From positions 1 to 15,122 of the forward strand of contig DNFG01000403.1 of the NCBI GenBank assembly GCA_003487005.1: DNA of 15,122 bases. The letters are read 5' to 3'. This document shows positions 8,101 through 13,522 of the stretch, one piece after another. Made by a program: the position numbers and the translations under genes. The notes under the pieces are model-generated. The model saw only the letters and a list, made by a program, of their open reading frames with translations. It did not search any database and was not told the DNA's origin. Within the stretch, counting starts at the first letter, position 1, and every line of letters starts with the position of its first letter. This DNA is from Bryobacterales bacterium. GTDB taxonomy: Bacteria; Acidobacteriota; Terriglobia; Bryobacterales; Bryobacteraceae.

Positions 8101-8583
8101 GTCGCGGATGACGAGGGCTCCGCCGCTAAACCGGACGAGCGAAGCTCGCCAGATGGGCAGCGTGGGCACATCGGGGTCAGGGGGATCGGATTCGGGGATC
8201 CGGGGGATGTTGGAGGCGCCATCGCGCGTGAAGACGAGAGTGACGTTGGGGCGATCCACGAGGAAACGCTCGATATCGATCTCGTCAGACCAGAGGGAGC
8301 GCCAGCGCAGGCTGAGCTCCGCGCTCCGGGCGGTCAGGAGTGGAGGCAGATCGGGTTGGCTGACCGCCCGGACTTCGAGGCCACCGATCCAGACGGTCAG
8401 AGCCGGAAGGCTGTAGTCCAGTGTGCCGAGGCGCAGATCCACATCCTGCTCGCGCAGCATCTCCTGCAGTTGGTGGAACAGCGCGTAGCGCGCAGCGGGA
8501 GCGTGCAAGGCGCTGACCGCCGCCAGCAGGAGCAGCAGCAGAACGCCAAGGGTCCAACCCGAGATTCGAAGAAGCCGCCTCAA
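2131..8583 (-). CDS. TamB-BamA fusion: envelope-spanning TamB/five-POTRA Omp85 protein
   Basis: One open frame of 2150 residues. Residues about 9-27 form an uncleaved signal anchor. About 40-1090 are an AsmA/TamB-like run of beta-rich repeats, as in the hydrophobic groove proposed to carry lipids across the periplasm. About 1090-1405 match the TamB_C/DUF490 domain (for example GRIEIEEGGELYLAERTYPI from 1200). Five POTRA domains follow at about 1418-1493, 1494-1569, 1571-1651, 1653-1733 and 1735-1815. A barrel spans 1817-2150, with the Omp85 LRGF loop motif at 2045-2048 and a C-terminal aromatic beta signal ending in Phe. E. coli TamB is about 1260 residues and BamA about 800, so both halves are full length. 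No signal peptide, Met or stop lies at the junction. The start is TTG with a weak GGA site; an in-frame TAA lies 15 bases upstream. The family calls are firm; a role in lipid transport or barrel assembly is inferred. Confidence 0.93.
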   Translation of the reverse strand: MRRLLRISGWTLGVLLLLLLAAVSALHAPAARYALFHQLQEMLREQDVDLRLGTLDYSLPALTVWIGGLEVRAVSQPDLPPLLTARSAELSLRWRSLWSDEIDIERFLVDRPNVTLVFTRDGASNIPRIPESDPPDPDVPTLPIWRASLVRFSGGALVIRDEANDFHASAPEWLLSLTGEDLYFGNQQPGEIRLREDGATLRHLFLQGRLEPEPLAFRDTRFNVEVDLSPTTPGRLALTGEIEGPEVRARLAGDAFDLKLDSSLEWQVDDNRLHLHGLNLQSPYGTLDAQGSAALTEAAGQSTFTAKAVLDRQLPLKIRALLAAEATFPALDFEKAEARAWLTADAREFEGVRLSGQASMDATRRLGGTFLLAVPSLGAVDSTLRGDARLHARLGGTVEDPRLQGSLEGRNLGAGPVENASLDATLAASLRAIEVPELLLAWRDQLVRGNGVLNLERTTPELIFDAKSDHFALENTLPGLDVHDLPVRGAFDLALHAEGPIDHIAATATLHATGLEAYKEPLGAFSLNAAFLNNRLTLQEARLDKPGSEPLVLEGEFDLAAQSYRFALRAPSLRLEHLELPENLPVRGVLALNAEGAGTVEEPALQLSASAASLLVNDIDLGAINTSARLANREARIDVEAPRFASRGHLRAGIDAPFLSSFALESAGADLAVLPLPEDLPLAGRIRAALTGAGPLESPEKLNARLTLEPESLRYHGEPITTNGPVDIELSALRFRVHQAEIRTAGAQFSLSGEFPLEEKAIPGDLRLSATADLSALPKFVPDWPETQQITGQIALNGAVRGTLEKPVPELTAALIGGRFASDGLNPVTDLSLELSLRDNFIQLTRLAGEWAGAALSGTASSPFPLTKQGPPAKAEIAITGLNPARIQGAPETTSGLLSLRLIAEATAPELEAVRAALTFDELRLRLSDIPVAQQSPSTIRLDRGEVTVDQFTLTGPGTELRLAGRASLLDQPTADFRLAGRLETGLLATLLAPLRLRGPASLDFTASGPLDSLKTAGFLELNGLELNLPEPRLAAEAVNARLDFDGDRVRLNRLDGLLNGGKLSGSGATQLKDGSLGETDLQLNASGVYLDYPADFRTVSNTALRFRNDGQGFLLSGNIDIVEGAFRELLTLEGGLLAYLNSGQGVDLTEDRSELLERTRLDLNLKTTSPLLINNNLARAEVNTDLRVVGTPYRPSLLGRIEIEEGGELYLAERTYPIERGRITFTNEQRIEPSLDILARTRAGGLDITLQVEGGGAERLETRLTSDPPEPEPDIIAVLITGRPLEEIRGSDASTLASRQVLSYLAGSLGGRFTREIERATGLSKVRVEPDLIAAESNPTARLTVGQDITRDARLIYSMNLANGGDQVWVAEYDLTRRFITRGIKQVDNTYRFEFRHDIRFGGDPSQRRQQRVERRVGEVALSGNSLFPDDRLRKRLKARPGRRYDFFNIRQGLDRITKDYDKRDHLEARLRLERTVREGEVDLALAVDEGPRVLLQYEGYQPPRKIRKQVRELWRDGVFDGQRLDETASFLRETLVRRRHFEAVVEAEVAETEPGLRTVTFRAEPGVRYRKPELLFEGNAALSAKQLAAAIDKSKLRPILFLEPGRVTDLVRGVYREKGYLDTATPAPRVEFDRGAARATVTVIVEEGPAFSVGEIRLAGNQALKSESLIEKMPLRGGASYTPALRQESLDRVLDAYQSSGYTAAQVETRVVRAAEPGRVDLEIAIEEGPQQVVESLDVEGERAVSERLIRSQLALKPGDTVDPSKVSLSRRRLYATGAFALVDIERIPVSNGAAPGSGQQPIRLRARVREVQPFDLRYGAYFDTDRGPGAVVDITNRNSLGSARTFGWRGRLDGEIRETRFFFSQPLLQRLPLQTLATTYLRREILPDFINDRAGVSAQQELRFRQRYTMNYGYRLENVHTYDRVPDPFFPFDISLRVAPLTWTLNRESRDDLLDATRGSFTSHSLEYAPAGLGSQLNFIRYYGQFFKYVPLTKPAEIPLGGGIQRSRFVYAGALRVGLARGLRGQELVRSERFFTGGGTTLRGFALNTVGPTDFFGDATGGNALLLVNNELRFPLVSLFEGVAFSDIGNVFPSARDLSLRDIRKTTGAGLRVRTPYFLLRFDYGYILDRRPGEPRGGFFFSIGQAF

Positions 8584-8605
8584 TCTATATCCGTTTTAGC
8601 GCGGA

Positions 8606-9220
8606 TCAGCGGACGGTGCGCATGACGGAGCGGACACGGGCGGCTTCGGGAGCGGTGGGCGCGAGTTTGAGAAAGGTCTCGAAGTGGCTGACCATCCGGT
8701 CAGGGCGTTTCACCTGGTTGTAGGCGAGGCCGGCGTAGTAGTGCGCGTAGGCGTTGCCGGGTTCCTTCTGACACGCGGCTTCGAGATCCTCGGCGGCGCC
8801 CCGGAAGTCCTTCTTGACGACCTTCAGAAGGCCCTGCACGTAGGGCAGACGCGGGTGTTTGGGATCGGCCTCTTCGGCAGCGGCGAGAGCACGGGCGGCA
8901 TCATCGGGGCGGTTCTGCTCCGCGGCAACTTCGGCGGCGGCCAGCTGGGTGACAGCCTGAGCGGGGGCAATTTCGACGGACTTTCCCGCTGCGGCGCGGG
9001 CTTCGTCCCCTTTGTTGAGACGGAGCAGGGCCAATGCAAGGTGGGCGGCGACATCGGGGTGATCGGGATGGGCGGAGAGTTCGGCGCGGAGCGCCTTTTC
9101 CGCTTCACTGAACTTGTTTTCGTGAAAGAGCTTCACGCCAGGCGTGGGCTCGCCCGCCTGGGAGACCAGAGCGAGGGCCGGCAGCAGCGCGAGGGTACCG
9201 AGAGCGGAACGAAGAGTCAT
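8606..9220 (-). CDS. Exported TPR-repeat protein, partner gene of the TamB-BamA fusion
   Basis: A 204-residue protein from the ATG at 9220. Residues 1-22 (MTLRSALGTLALLPALALVSQA) are a Sec signal peptide with a probable cut after SQA. There is no lipobox cysteine, so it should be a soluble periplasmic protein. The rest is helical TPR repeats, for example FHENKFSEAEKALRAELSAH near 32-51, then HLALALLRLNKGDEA, LPYVQGLLKVVKKDFRGAA and AYAHYYAGLAYNQ. A longer frame beginning at a TTG (9268) would put Arg/Pro-rich residues before the signal peptide and is rejected. The fusion gene follows after 22 bp on the same strand, so the two form an operon. A scaffold role comparable to the TPR protein BamD of the BAM complex is possible, but BamD is a lipoprotein and I see no specific BamD signature. 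Confidence 0.88.
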   Translation of the reverse strand: MTLRSALGTLALLPALALVSQAGEPTPGVKLFHENKFSEAEKALRAELSAHPDHPDVAAHLALALLRLNKGDEARAAAGKSVEIAPAQAVTQLAAAEVAAEQNRPDDAARALAAAEEADPKHPRLPYVQGLLKVVKKDFRGAAEDLEAACQKEPGNAYAHYYAGLAYNQVKRPDRMVSHFETFLKLAPTAPEAARVRSVMRTVR

Positions 9221-9296
9221 AACTCTTAAGGGATGCCGCCGGGAGGGAGGAGGTTTCGCGGGGCGCAAGTCCGGTATTCTTGGAGAGGTACCCGAG
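9221..9296. promoter_or_regulatory. Divergent control region between the TPR gene and purS
   Basis: A 76-bp spacer that must hold promoters for both the leftward TPR/fusion operon and the rightward purS-glmS run, unless promoters lie inside the opposing genes. TATTCT at 9275-9280 is a weak -10 candidate for purS but has no good -35. No palindrome or riboswitch-like structure is evident. The purS ribosome site GGAGAGG (9282-9288) ends the region. Confidence 0.35.
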
Positions 9297-9542
9297 ATGA
9301 AAGCAAAAATTTACGTGACATTGAAGCGGACGGTCCTCGATCCGCAGGGACAGACGATTCAGCGGGCGCTGGCGTCGATGGGACACCCCGAGATTGCGGA
9401 AGTGCGGCAGGGCAAGTTTTTCGAGGTGGAGTTGGGGGAAGGAGTAGCCGTGGAGGCGGCGCGCACACTGCTGGACCAGGTGGCGCAGGATGTTCTGGCC
9501 AATCCGGTAATTGAAGATTACCGGGTGGAATTGGTGGACTAG
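9297..9542 (+). CDS. purS: Phosphoribosylformylglycinamidine synthase subunit PurS
   Basis: An 81-residue subunit that joins PurQ and PurL in the three-part FGAM synthase of purine synthesis, which makes FGAM from FGAR, glutamine and ATP. PurS bridges the glutaminase and synthase subunits. The sequence MKAKIYVTLKRTVLDPQGQTIQRAL is the family opening. Later come the VRQGKFFEVEL strand and LLDQVAQDVLANPVIEDYRVEL, where the family has the conserved LLANPVIEDY pattern. Length equals the usual 80-85. The ATG at 9297 is set by GGAGAGG 8 bases upstream; an in-frame extension to 9144 has no family support. purQ and purL do not follow: glmS begins 22 bp downstream instead. The purine gene purB lies at the far left of the window on the other strand. 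Confidence 0.95.
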   Translation: MKAKIYVTLKRTVLDPQGQTIQRALASMGHPEIAEVRQGKFFEVELGEGVAVEAARTLLDQVAQDVLANPVIEDYRVELVD

Positions 9543-9564
9543 CGACGGAAGGAGGGCCGCGCGG

Positions 9565-11418
9565 ATGAGTGGAATCATCGGCTACGTGGGCGGGCGCAGG
9601 CCCGTGCCGATTCTGCTCGAAGGCCTGCGCCGGTTGGAATACCGAGGCTACGATTCCGCGGGCGTGGCAGTGGTGGACGGCGAAGGCCGGCTGACCGTCC
9701 GGCGGGCGCCGGGGAAGTTGCACAACCTGGAAGAGGCGGTCCGGCTGAATCCGATCGAGGGCGGTTATGGGCTGGGCCACACACGCTGGGCGACCCACGG
9801 GCGGCCAACGGAACAGAACGCGCATCCCCATCAGGACTCCGGCGGGCGGGTGGCGGTCGTCCATAACGGGATCGTGGAAAACTATCTCGAGTTGCGGGAA
9901 CGGCTGGAGAAAGCAGGACGGCCATTTGTAACCGACACGGACACCGAGGTGATTCCGCAGTTGATCGAGGAGCATTACCGCGGATCGCTGGAGGACGCCG
10001 TTCGCGCGGCGGCGCGCGAATTGCAGGGGGTGTACGCCTTTGCCGCGATTTCGTCGCGGGAACCCGGCAAGATCGTGGCGGTGCGGCAGGGGCCGCCCGT
10101 GGTGATCGGCCTGGGCGAAGGCGAGAACTTCGTGGCCTCGGATGTACCGGCGATCCTGAACCACACGCGCGACATGTGCTTCCTGGACGACGGCGACGTG
10201 GCCGTACTGACAGAGGAGGAAGTCTACCTGACCGATCTCGACGGGCGGGCGGTCAAGCGCCAGATGGCACGGGTGCTTTGGGACCCGATCATGGCCGAAA
10301 AGGGCGGCTACCGGCACTTCACTCTGAAGGAGATCTACGAACAGCCGCGCGCGGTGCGCGACACTCTGGTGGGGCGCGTGGGGCAGGAGTCCGGGCTGGT
10401 GTTTCTGGATGAACTCGATATCCGGCGCGGGGAGTTCGAGAAGTTTACGAGTGTGCGCCTGGTGGCGTGCGGCACATCGTGGCACGCCGCGCTGGCGGGC
10501 AAGTTCATGATCGAGAAACTGGCCCGGGTTCCGGCGCATGTCGATTACAGCTCGGAATTCCGCTACCGGGATCCCATCCTGGGGCCCGAAACGCTCACAG
10601 TTCTGGTTTCGCAGTCGGGCGAAACCGCCGACACGCTCGCCGCTCTGCGGAAGTCGCGACAACTGGGTTCGCCGACCCTGGCGATCTGTAACGCAATGGG
10701 ATCCATGCTGTCGCGCGAGGCGTCGGGGACCCTGTTGACTCACGCCGGTCCGGAGATTGGCGTGGCCTCAACCAAGACCTTCACCACGCAGTTGACGGCC
10801 CTGCTCGTGTTCGCGCTGTTTCTGGCGCAAGTCCGGGGAAGAGTGACCGGGGATGAATCTCAGCAATGGACCCAGGAATTGCTGCGGATTCCCGAGATGC
10901 TGGAGGCGGTGCTGGCGGATGACCGGGAGTACGCCGCCTTGGCGGACCGGTATCATCGCGCCACGGATTTTCTCTTTCTGGGACGCGGAATTCACTATCC
11001 CATGGCCCTCGAAGGCGCCCTGAAGATGAAGGAGCTCTCCTACATTCACGCCGAAGGCTATCCGGCCGGCGAAATGAAGCATGGGCCCAACGCGCTGATC
11101 AATGAAGATTTGCCGACGGTGGTGGTGGCCGCTCACGATCCGCGGGACGAGGGCTCCCGCCTGCGCTACGGGAAGACTCTCAGCAGCATCCGCGAGGTCC
11201 AGGCGCGCGGCGGACGGGTGATCGCGCTGGCCACCGAGGGCAGCGTGGAGGTGGAAGTCACGGCGGACCAGACCATTTGGCTGCCTCCGGCGCCGGAGTT
11301 GCTGCTGCCGGTCCTGGAGGTCGTGCCGCTCCAGTTGCTGGCGTATCATGTTGCGGTCCGGCGGGGCTGCGATGTCGATCAGCCCCGGAATCTGGCCAAG
11401 AGCGTGACGGTGGAGTAG
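9565..11418 (+). CDS. glmS: Glucosamine-6-phosphate synthase with Ser in place of catalytic Cys1
   Basis: GlmS makes glucosamine-6-phosphate from fructose-6-phosphate and glutamine, feeding peptidoglycan and lipopolysaccharide. At 617 residues the length is normal. The class II glutaminase domain (2-240) keeps RWATHG (74-79), HNG of the oxyanion hole (100-102) and TDTDTE with Asp126. The two SIS sugar-isomerase domains keep CGTSWH (302-307), SQSGE (349-353), the ASTKTFTTQ segment, EMKHG with His506, and the C-terminal DVDQPRNLAKSVTVE. The oddity is the start: ATG-AGT-GGA reads Met-Ser-Gly, where every canonical member has Met-Cys-Gly and the freed Cys is the nucleophile. One base (AGT for TGT) makes the difference. 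Start choice is firm, with AAGGAGG 9 bases upstream and no Cys in the upstream frame. The next gene starts 8 bp after the stop. Confidence 0.96.
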   Translation: MSGIIGYVGGRRPVPILLEGLRRLEYRGYDSAGVAVVDGEGRLTVRRAPGKLHNLEEAVRLNPIEGGYGLGHTRWATHGRPTEQNAHPHQDSGGRVAVVHNGIVENYLELRERLEKAGRPFVTDTDTEVIPQLIEEHYRGSLEDAVRAAARELQGVYAFAAISSREPGKIVAVRQGPPVVIGLGEGENFVASDVPAILNHTRDMCFLDDGDVAVLTEEEVYLTDLDGRAVKRQMARVLWDPIMAEKGGYRHFTLKEIYEQPRAVRDTLVGRVGQESGLVFLDELDIRRGEFEKFTSVRLVACGTSWHAALAGKFMIEKLARVPAHVDYSSEFRYRDPILGPETLTVLVSQSGETADTLAALRKSRQLGSPTLAICNAMGSMLSREASGTLLTHAGPEIGVASTKTFTTQLTALLVFALFLAQVRGRVTGDESQQWTQELLRIPEMLEAVLADDREYAALADRYHRATDFLFLGRGIHYPMALEGALKMKELSYIHAEGYPAGEMKHGPNALINEDLPTVVVAAHDPRDEGSRLRYGKTLSSIREVQARGGRVIALATEGSVEVEVTADQTIWLPPAPELLLPVLEVVPLQLLAYHVAVRRGCDVDQPRNLAKSVTVE

Positions 11419-11426
11419 GGGTTCGC

Positions 11427-11846
11427 ATGAGACAGGCGGTCGAGACGATTCACCTGCAAACCCGAGGTAAAGGATTGTACGAATGCACACCACAAGTGGT
11501 TGCGTGGGTTCGTTCCTCTCAAATCGGGACCGGGTTGCTGACGATTTTCTGCCGGCACACGTCGGCTTCACTCGTGATTCAGGAGAATGCGGACCCGGAC
11601 GTGCAGACGGACATGGAGGCGGCTTTCGAGCGGCTTGTGCCGGAGGACAACCGGCTCTATGTCCACACGATCGAGGGTCCCGACGACATGCCTGCTCACA
11701 TCCGCAGCGCGCTGACCGGCGTGCAGTTGAGCATTCCGGTGATGGACGGCCACCCGGTTCTCGGCACCTGGCAGGGCATCTACCTGTTCGAGCACCGCGC
11801 GGCGCCTCACCGGCGGTCACTCGTCCTGCACCTTCTGGGCGAGTAG
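11427..11846 (+). CDS. yjbQ: YjbQ/UPF0047 family protein
   Basis: A 139-residue cytosolic protein of the YjbQ/UPF0047 family, annotated in databases as a secondary thiamine-phosphate synthase because an E. coli member can supply weak ThiE-like activity; the true function is unsettled. Diagnostic segments are all present: RHTSASLVIQENADPDVQTDME (43-64), then the conserved IPVMDGHPVLGTWQGIYLFEHR (103-124). The conserved His/Asp/Glu residues in these stretches cluster as a metal-binding site in solved family members. Family size is about 130-140, so it is complete. It starts at an ATG 8 bp after the glmS stop and is probably translated from the same message; the glmS tail GGAG serves as ribosome site. 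No link to glucosamine metabolism is evident. Confidence 0.9.
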   Translation: MRQAVETIHLQTRGKGLYECTPQVVAWVRSSQIGTGLLTIFCRHTSASLVIQENADPDVQTDMEAAFERLVPEDNRLYVHTIEGPDDMPAHIRSALTGVQLSIPVMDGHPVLGTWQGIYLFEHRAAPHRRSLVLHLLGE

Positions 11847-11883
11847 CACCTGCGATACCATACCGGCAAGGAGCTTTTCGCCG

Positions 11884-12861
11884 ATGAGTCTCACCCGACG
11901 CAATTTTCTCGAAGGGGCCGCGCTCTCCGCGCTTGCCGCGCAGGCAGTGGCCACCGCGCAGGACCCGAAGACCGGCATGCCGATGCGCACGCTCGGCAAG
12001 ACCGGCGAGCGCGTGTCCCTGCTGGCCCTCGGAGCCGGCTCGCGCTGGCTGATGTACAAGGATCTCGACAAGGGCCTCGAGGCGCTCGATCGCGCATTGA
12101 AGGCCGGGATCAACTATGTGGACTCCGCCGCCAGCTACGGAGACGGACAGAGCGAGACTTGGGTCGGCGAATACCTGAAGACCCACAAGAAGAACTTCTT
12201 TCTGGTCACCAAGATCACCCCGCGGAAAGGCGACGAAGCCAAGCGGCAGATTGAGCGCAGCCTGAAACTGCTCGGCACACAGCAGGTTGATCTGATGCAT
12301 ATCCATGCCCTGGGCAGCGAAGAAGATCTGGCGGAGGTCGAGGCCAAGGGCAACATTCTCGATGTGCTCTACCAGATGCGCGAACAGAAAGTGGCGCGTT
12401 TCATCGGCGTGACTTCGCACACGAATCCGCAGGTCACGAAGACCATGCTTGAGCGGCATGACCTGGACTCGGTCCAGATGGCGCTCAACATCGGACAGAT
12501 CGGCAATTCCGCGCCGTCGAACCGGATCGGCGAGGGGCAGACGGGCGCCTCGGGCTTTGAACGGATCGCCATGCCGGTGGCGCTCAAGAAGAACATGGGC
12601 CTGACCGCGATGAAGGTGTTCGCGCAGGACAAACTGCTGCCGGCGGCCTCCATCGAGATGCTGATGCGCTACGCGATGTCGCTGCCCGTTTCTGCCGCCG
12701 TTTGCGGAATGCCCAAACTCGAGTACCTCGAAGAGAATATCCGGGTCGCCAAGGCATTCAAGCCGCTTTCGCGTGAAGAGATGCAGAAGCTGCCCGAATC
12801 GGTTTCGGCGCAGATGCGCGCATCGATCGACCACTTCTTCTCGGATCATGTCGACGCCTAA
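11884..12861 (+). CDS. Aldo/keto reductase with Tat signal
   Basis: A 325-residue oxidoreductase. Residues 1-26 look like a twin-arginine signal: TRRNFLEG followed by a hydrophobic run rich in Ala/Leu and an AxA-type end (VATAQ). A folded, cofactor-loaded export to the periplasm is therefore predicted. The catalytic tetrad of the aldo/keto reductase fold is present: Asp80 and Tyr85 (NYVDSAASYGDG), Lys110 (FFLVTK) and His141 (VDLMHIH). GVTSH at 175-179 and the C-terminal KLEYLEENIRVAK pattern also fit the family. AAGGAG lies 10 bases before the ATG. Such Tat-tagged reductases are frequent in Acidobacteriota and Planctomycetes-type genomes; the substrate cannot be told from sequence. The gene overlaps the next by 14 bases, so the two are translationally coupled. 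Confidence 0.9.
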   Translation: MSLTRRNFLEGAALSALAAQAVATAQDPKTGMPMRTLGKTGERVSLLALGAGSRWLMYKDLDKGLEALDRALKAGINYVDSAASYGDGQSETWVGEYLKTHKKNFFLVTKITPRKGDEAKRQIERSLKLLGTQQVDLMHIHALGSEEDLAEVEAKGNILDVLYQMREQKVARFIGVTSHTNPQVTKTMLERHDLDSVQMALNIGQIGNSAPSNRIGEGQTGASGFERIAMPVALKKNMGLTAMKVFAQDKLLPAASIEMLMRYAMSLPVSAAVCGMPKLEYLEENIRVAKAFKPLSREEMQKLPESVSAQMRASIDHFFSDHVDA

Positions 12862-13522
12862 GCCGCCGCTGTCGCCCGAGGAGCGGCTCGCGAAATACCT
12901 GCGCGACGCCAACGATTACTGGTTCCACGTGTACAAACCGCACACAGGTGACGTCATTGTGGACGTAGGGGCTGGGCGCGGCGAGGACGTCTATGCCTTC
13001 TCCCGCGCCGTCGGTCCGGCGGGCCGCGTCTGGGCCATCGAAGCGCATCCGGAGTCGTTCGCCGCCCTGACCGCGTTGTGCGATGAGCATGGACTCAGGA
13101 ATGTCACCTGCCTGAATCTGGCGTGCCTCGACAAACCGGGGCAGTTCCAGATCGAGACGCTGCCGGTTTGGGAATCCAACTACGTCCGCGAGGGCACGGC
13201 ATCGCCGACTTCGCATCCGGTGGAGGGCATCACCTTCGACGCTCTCTGCCGCCGCCACGGCATCGAGAAGATCGACTTCCTCAAAATGAACATCGAGGGC
13301 GCCGAACGTTTCGCGCTACCCGGCATGAAGGAAGCCATGAAGCGGGTCCAGTGGGCCTGCATCTGCGCGCATGATTTCCGCGCAGACCGCGGCGAAGGCG
13401 AGGATTTCCGCACCCGGGCCTTCGTCGAGCAGTTCCTGCGCGATGCCGGATTCACGCTCGTCTCCCGCGACGACGACCCTCGATATTACGTGCCGTTTCA
13501 CATTCATGGCCGGCGAGGCTGA
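12848..13522 (+). CDS. FkbM-family SAM-dependent methyltransferase
   Basis: A 224-residue cytosolic methyltransferase with a Rossmann fold. Motif I, the SAM-binding [11 protein letters not shown], is at 38-48; the acidic end of strand 2 is in WAIEAHPES (62-70); and the FkbM-type signature reads [12 protein letters not shown] (144-155), where most members have KIDxEGxE, so Asp is replaced by Asn149. FkbM enzymes O-methylate sugars or natural-product hydroxyls; the acceptor is unknown. The ATG at 12848 lies inside the last codons of the reductase (14-base overlap), the usual sign of coupling, and a longer frame to 12773 has no family support. The 3' end overlaps the convergent sensor kinase gene by 19 bp. 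An exported oxidoreductase and a cytosolic methyltransferase sharing a message suggests a small modification module, which is inference only. Confidence 0.88.
   Translation: MSTPKPPLSPEERLAKYLRDANDYWFHVYKPHTGDVIVDVGAGRGEDVYAFSRAVGPAGRVWAIEAHPESFAALTALCDEHGLRNVTCLNLACLDKPGQFQIETLPVWESNYVREGTASPTSHPVEGITFDALCRRHGIEKIDFLKMNIEGAERFALPGMKEAMKRVQWACICAHDFRADRGEGEDFRTRAFVEQFLRDAGFTLVSRDDDPRYYVPFHIHGRRG

Noticed and set aside
9221..9268. TTG start at 9268 for the TPR protein
   Set aside because: It would put an Arg/Pro-rich stretch before an otherwise normal signal peptide; ATG 9220 fits.
9144..9296. N-terminal extension of purS
   Set aside because: PurS family members begin with the MKAKIYV-like strand, the ATG at 9297 has a strong ribosome site, and the extension runs over the divergent TPR gene.
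9543..9564. glmS ribozyme/riboswitch upstream of glmS
   Set aside because: Only 22 bp lie between purS and glmS, too short for the ribozyme, which is also mainly found in Firmicutes.
10768..12912. Minus-strand open frame of 714 codons opposite glmS, yjbQ and the reductase
   Set aside because: It runs across three recognised genes and gives an Arg/His/Pro-rich product with no family resemblance.
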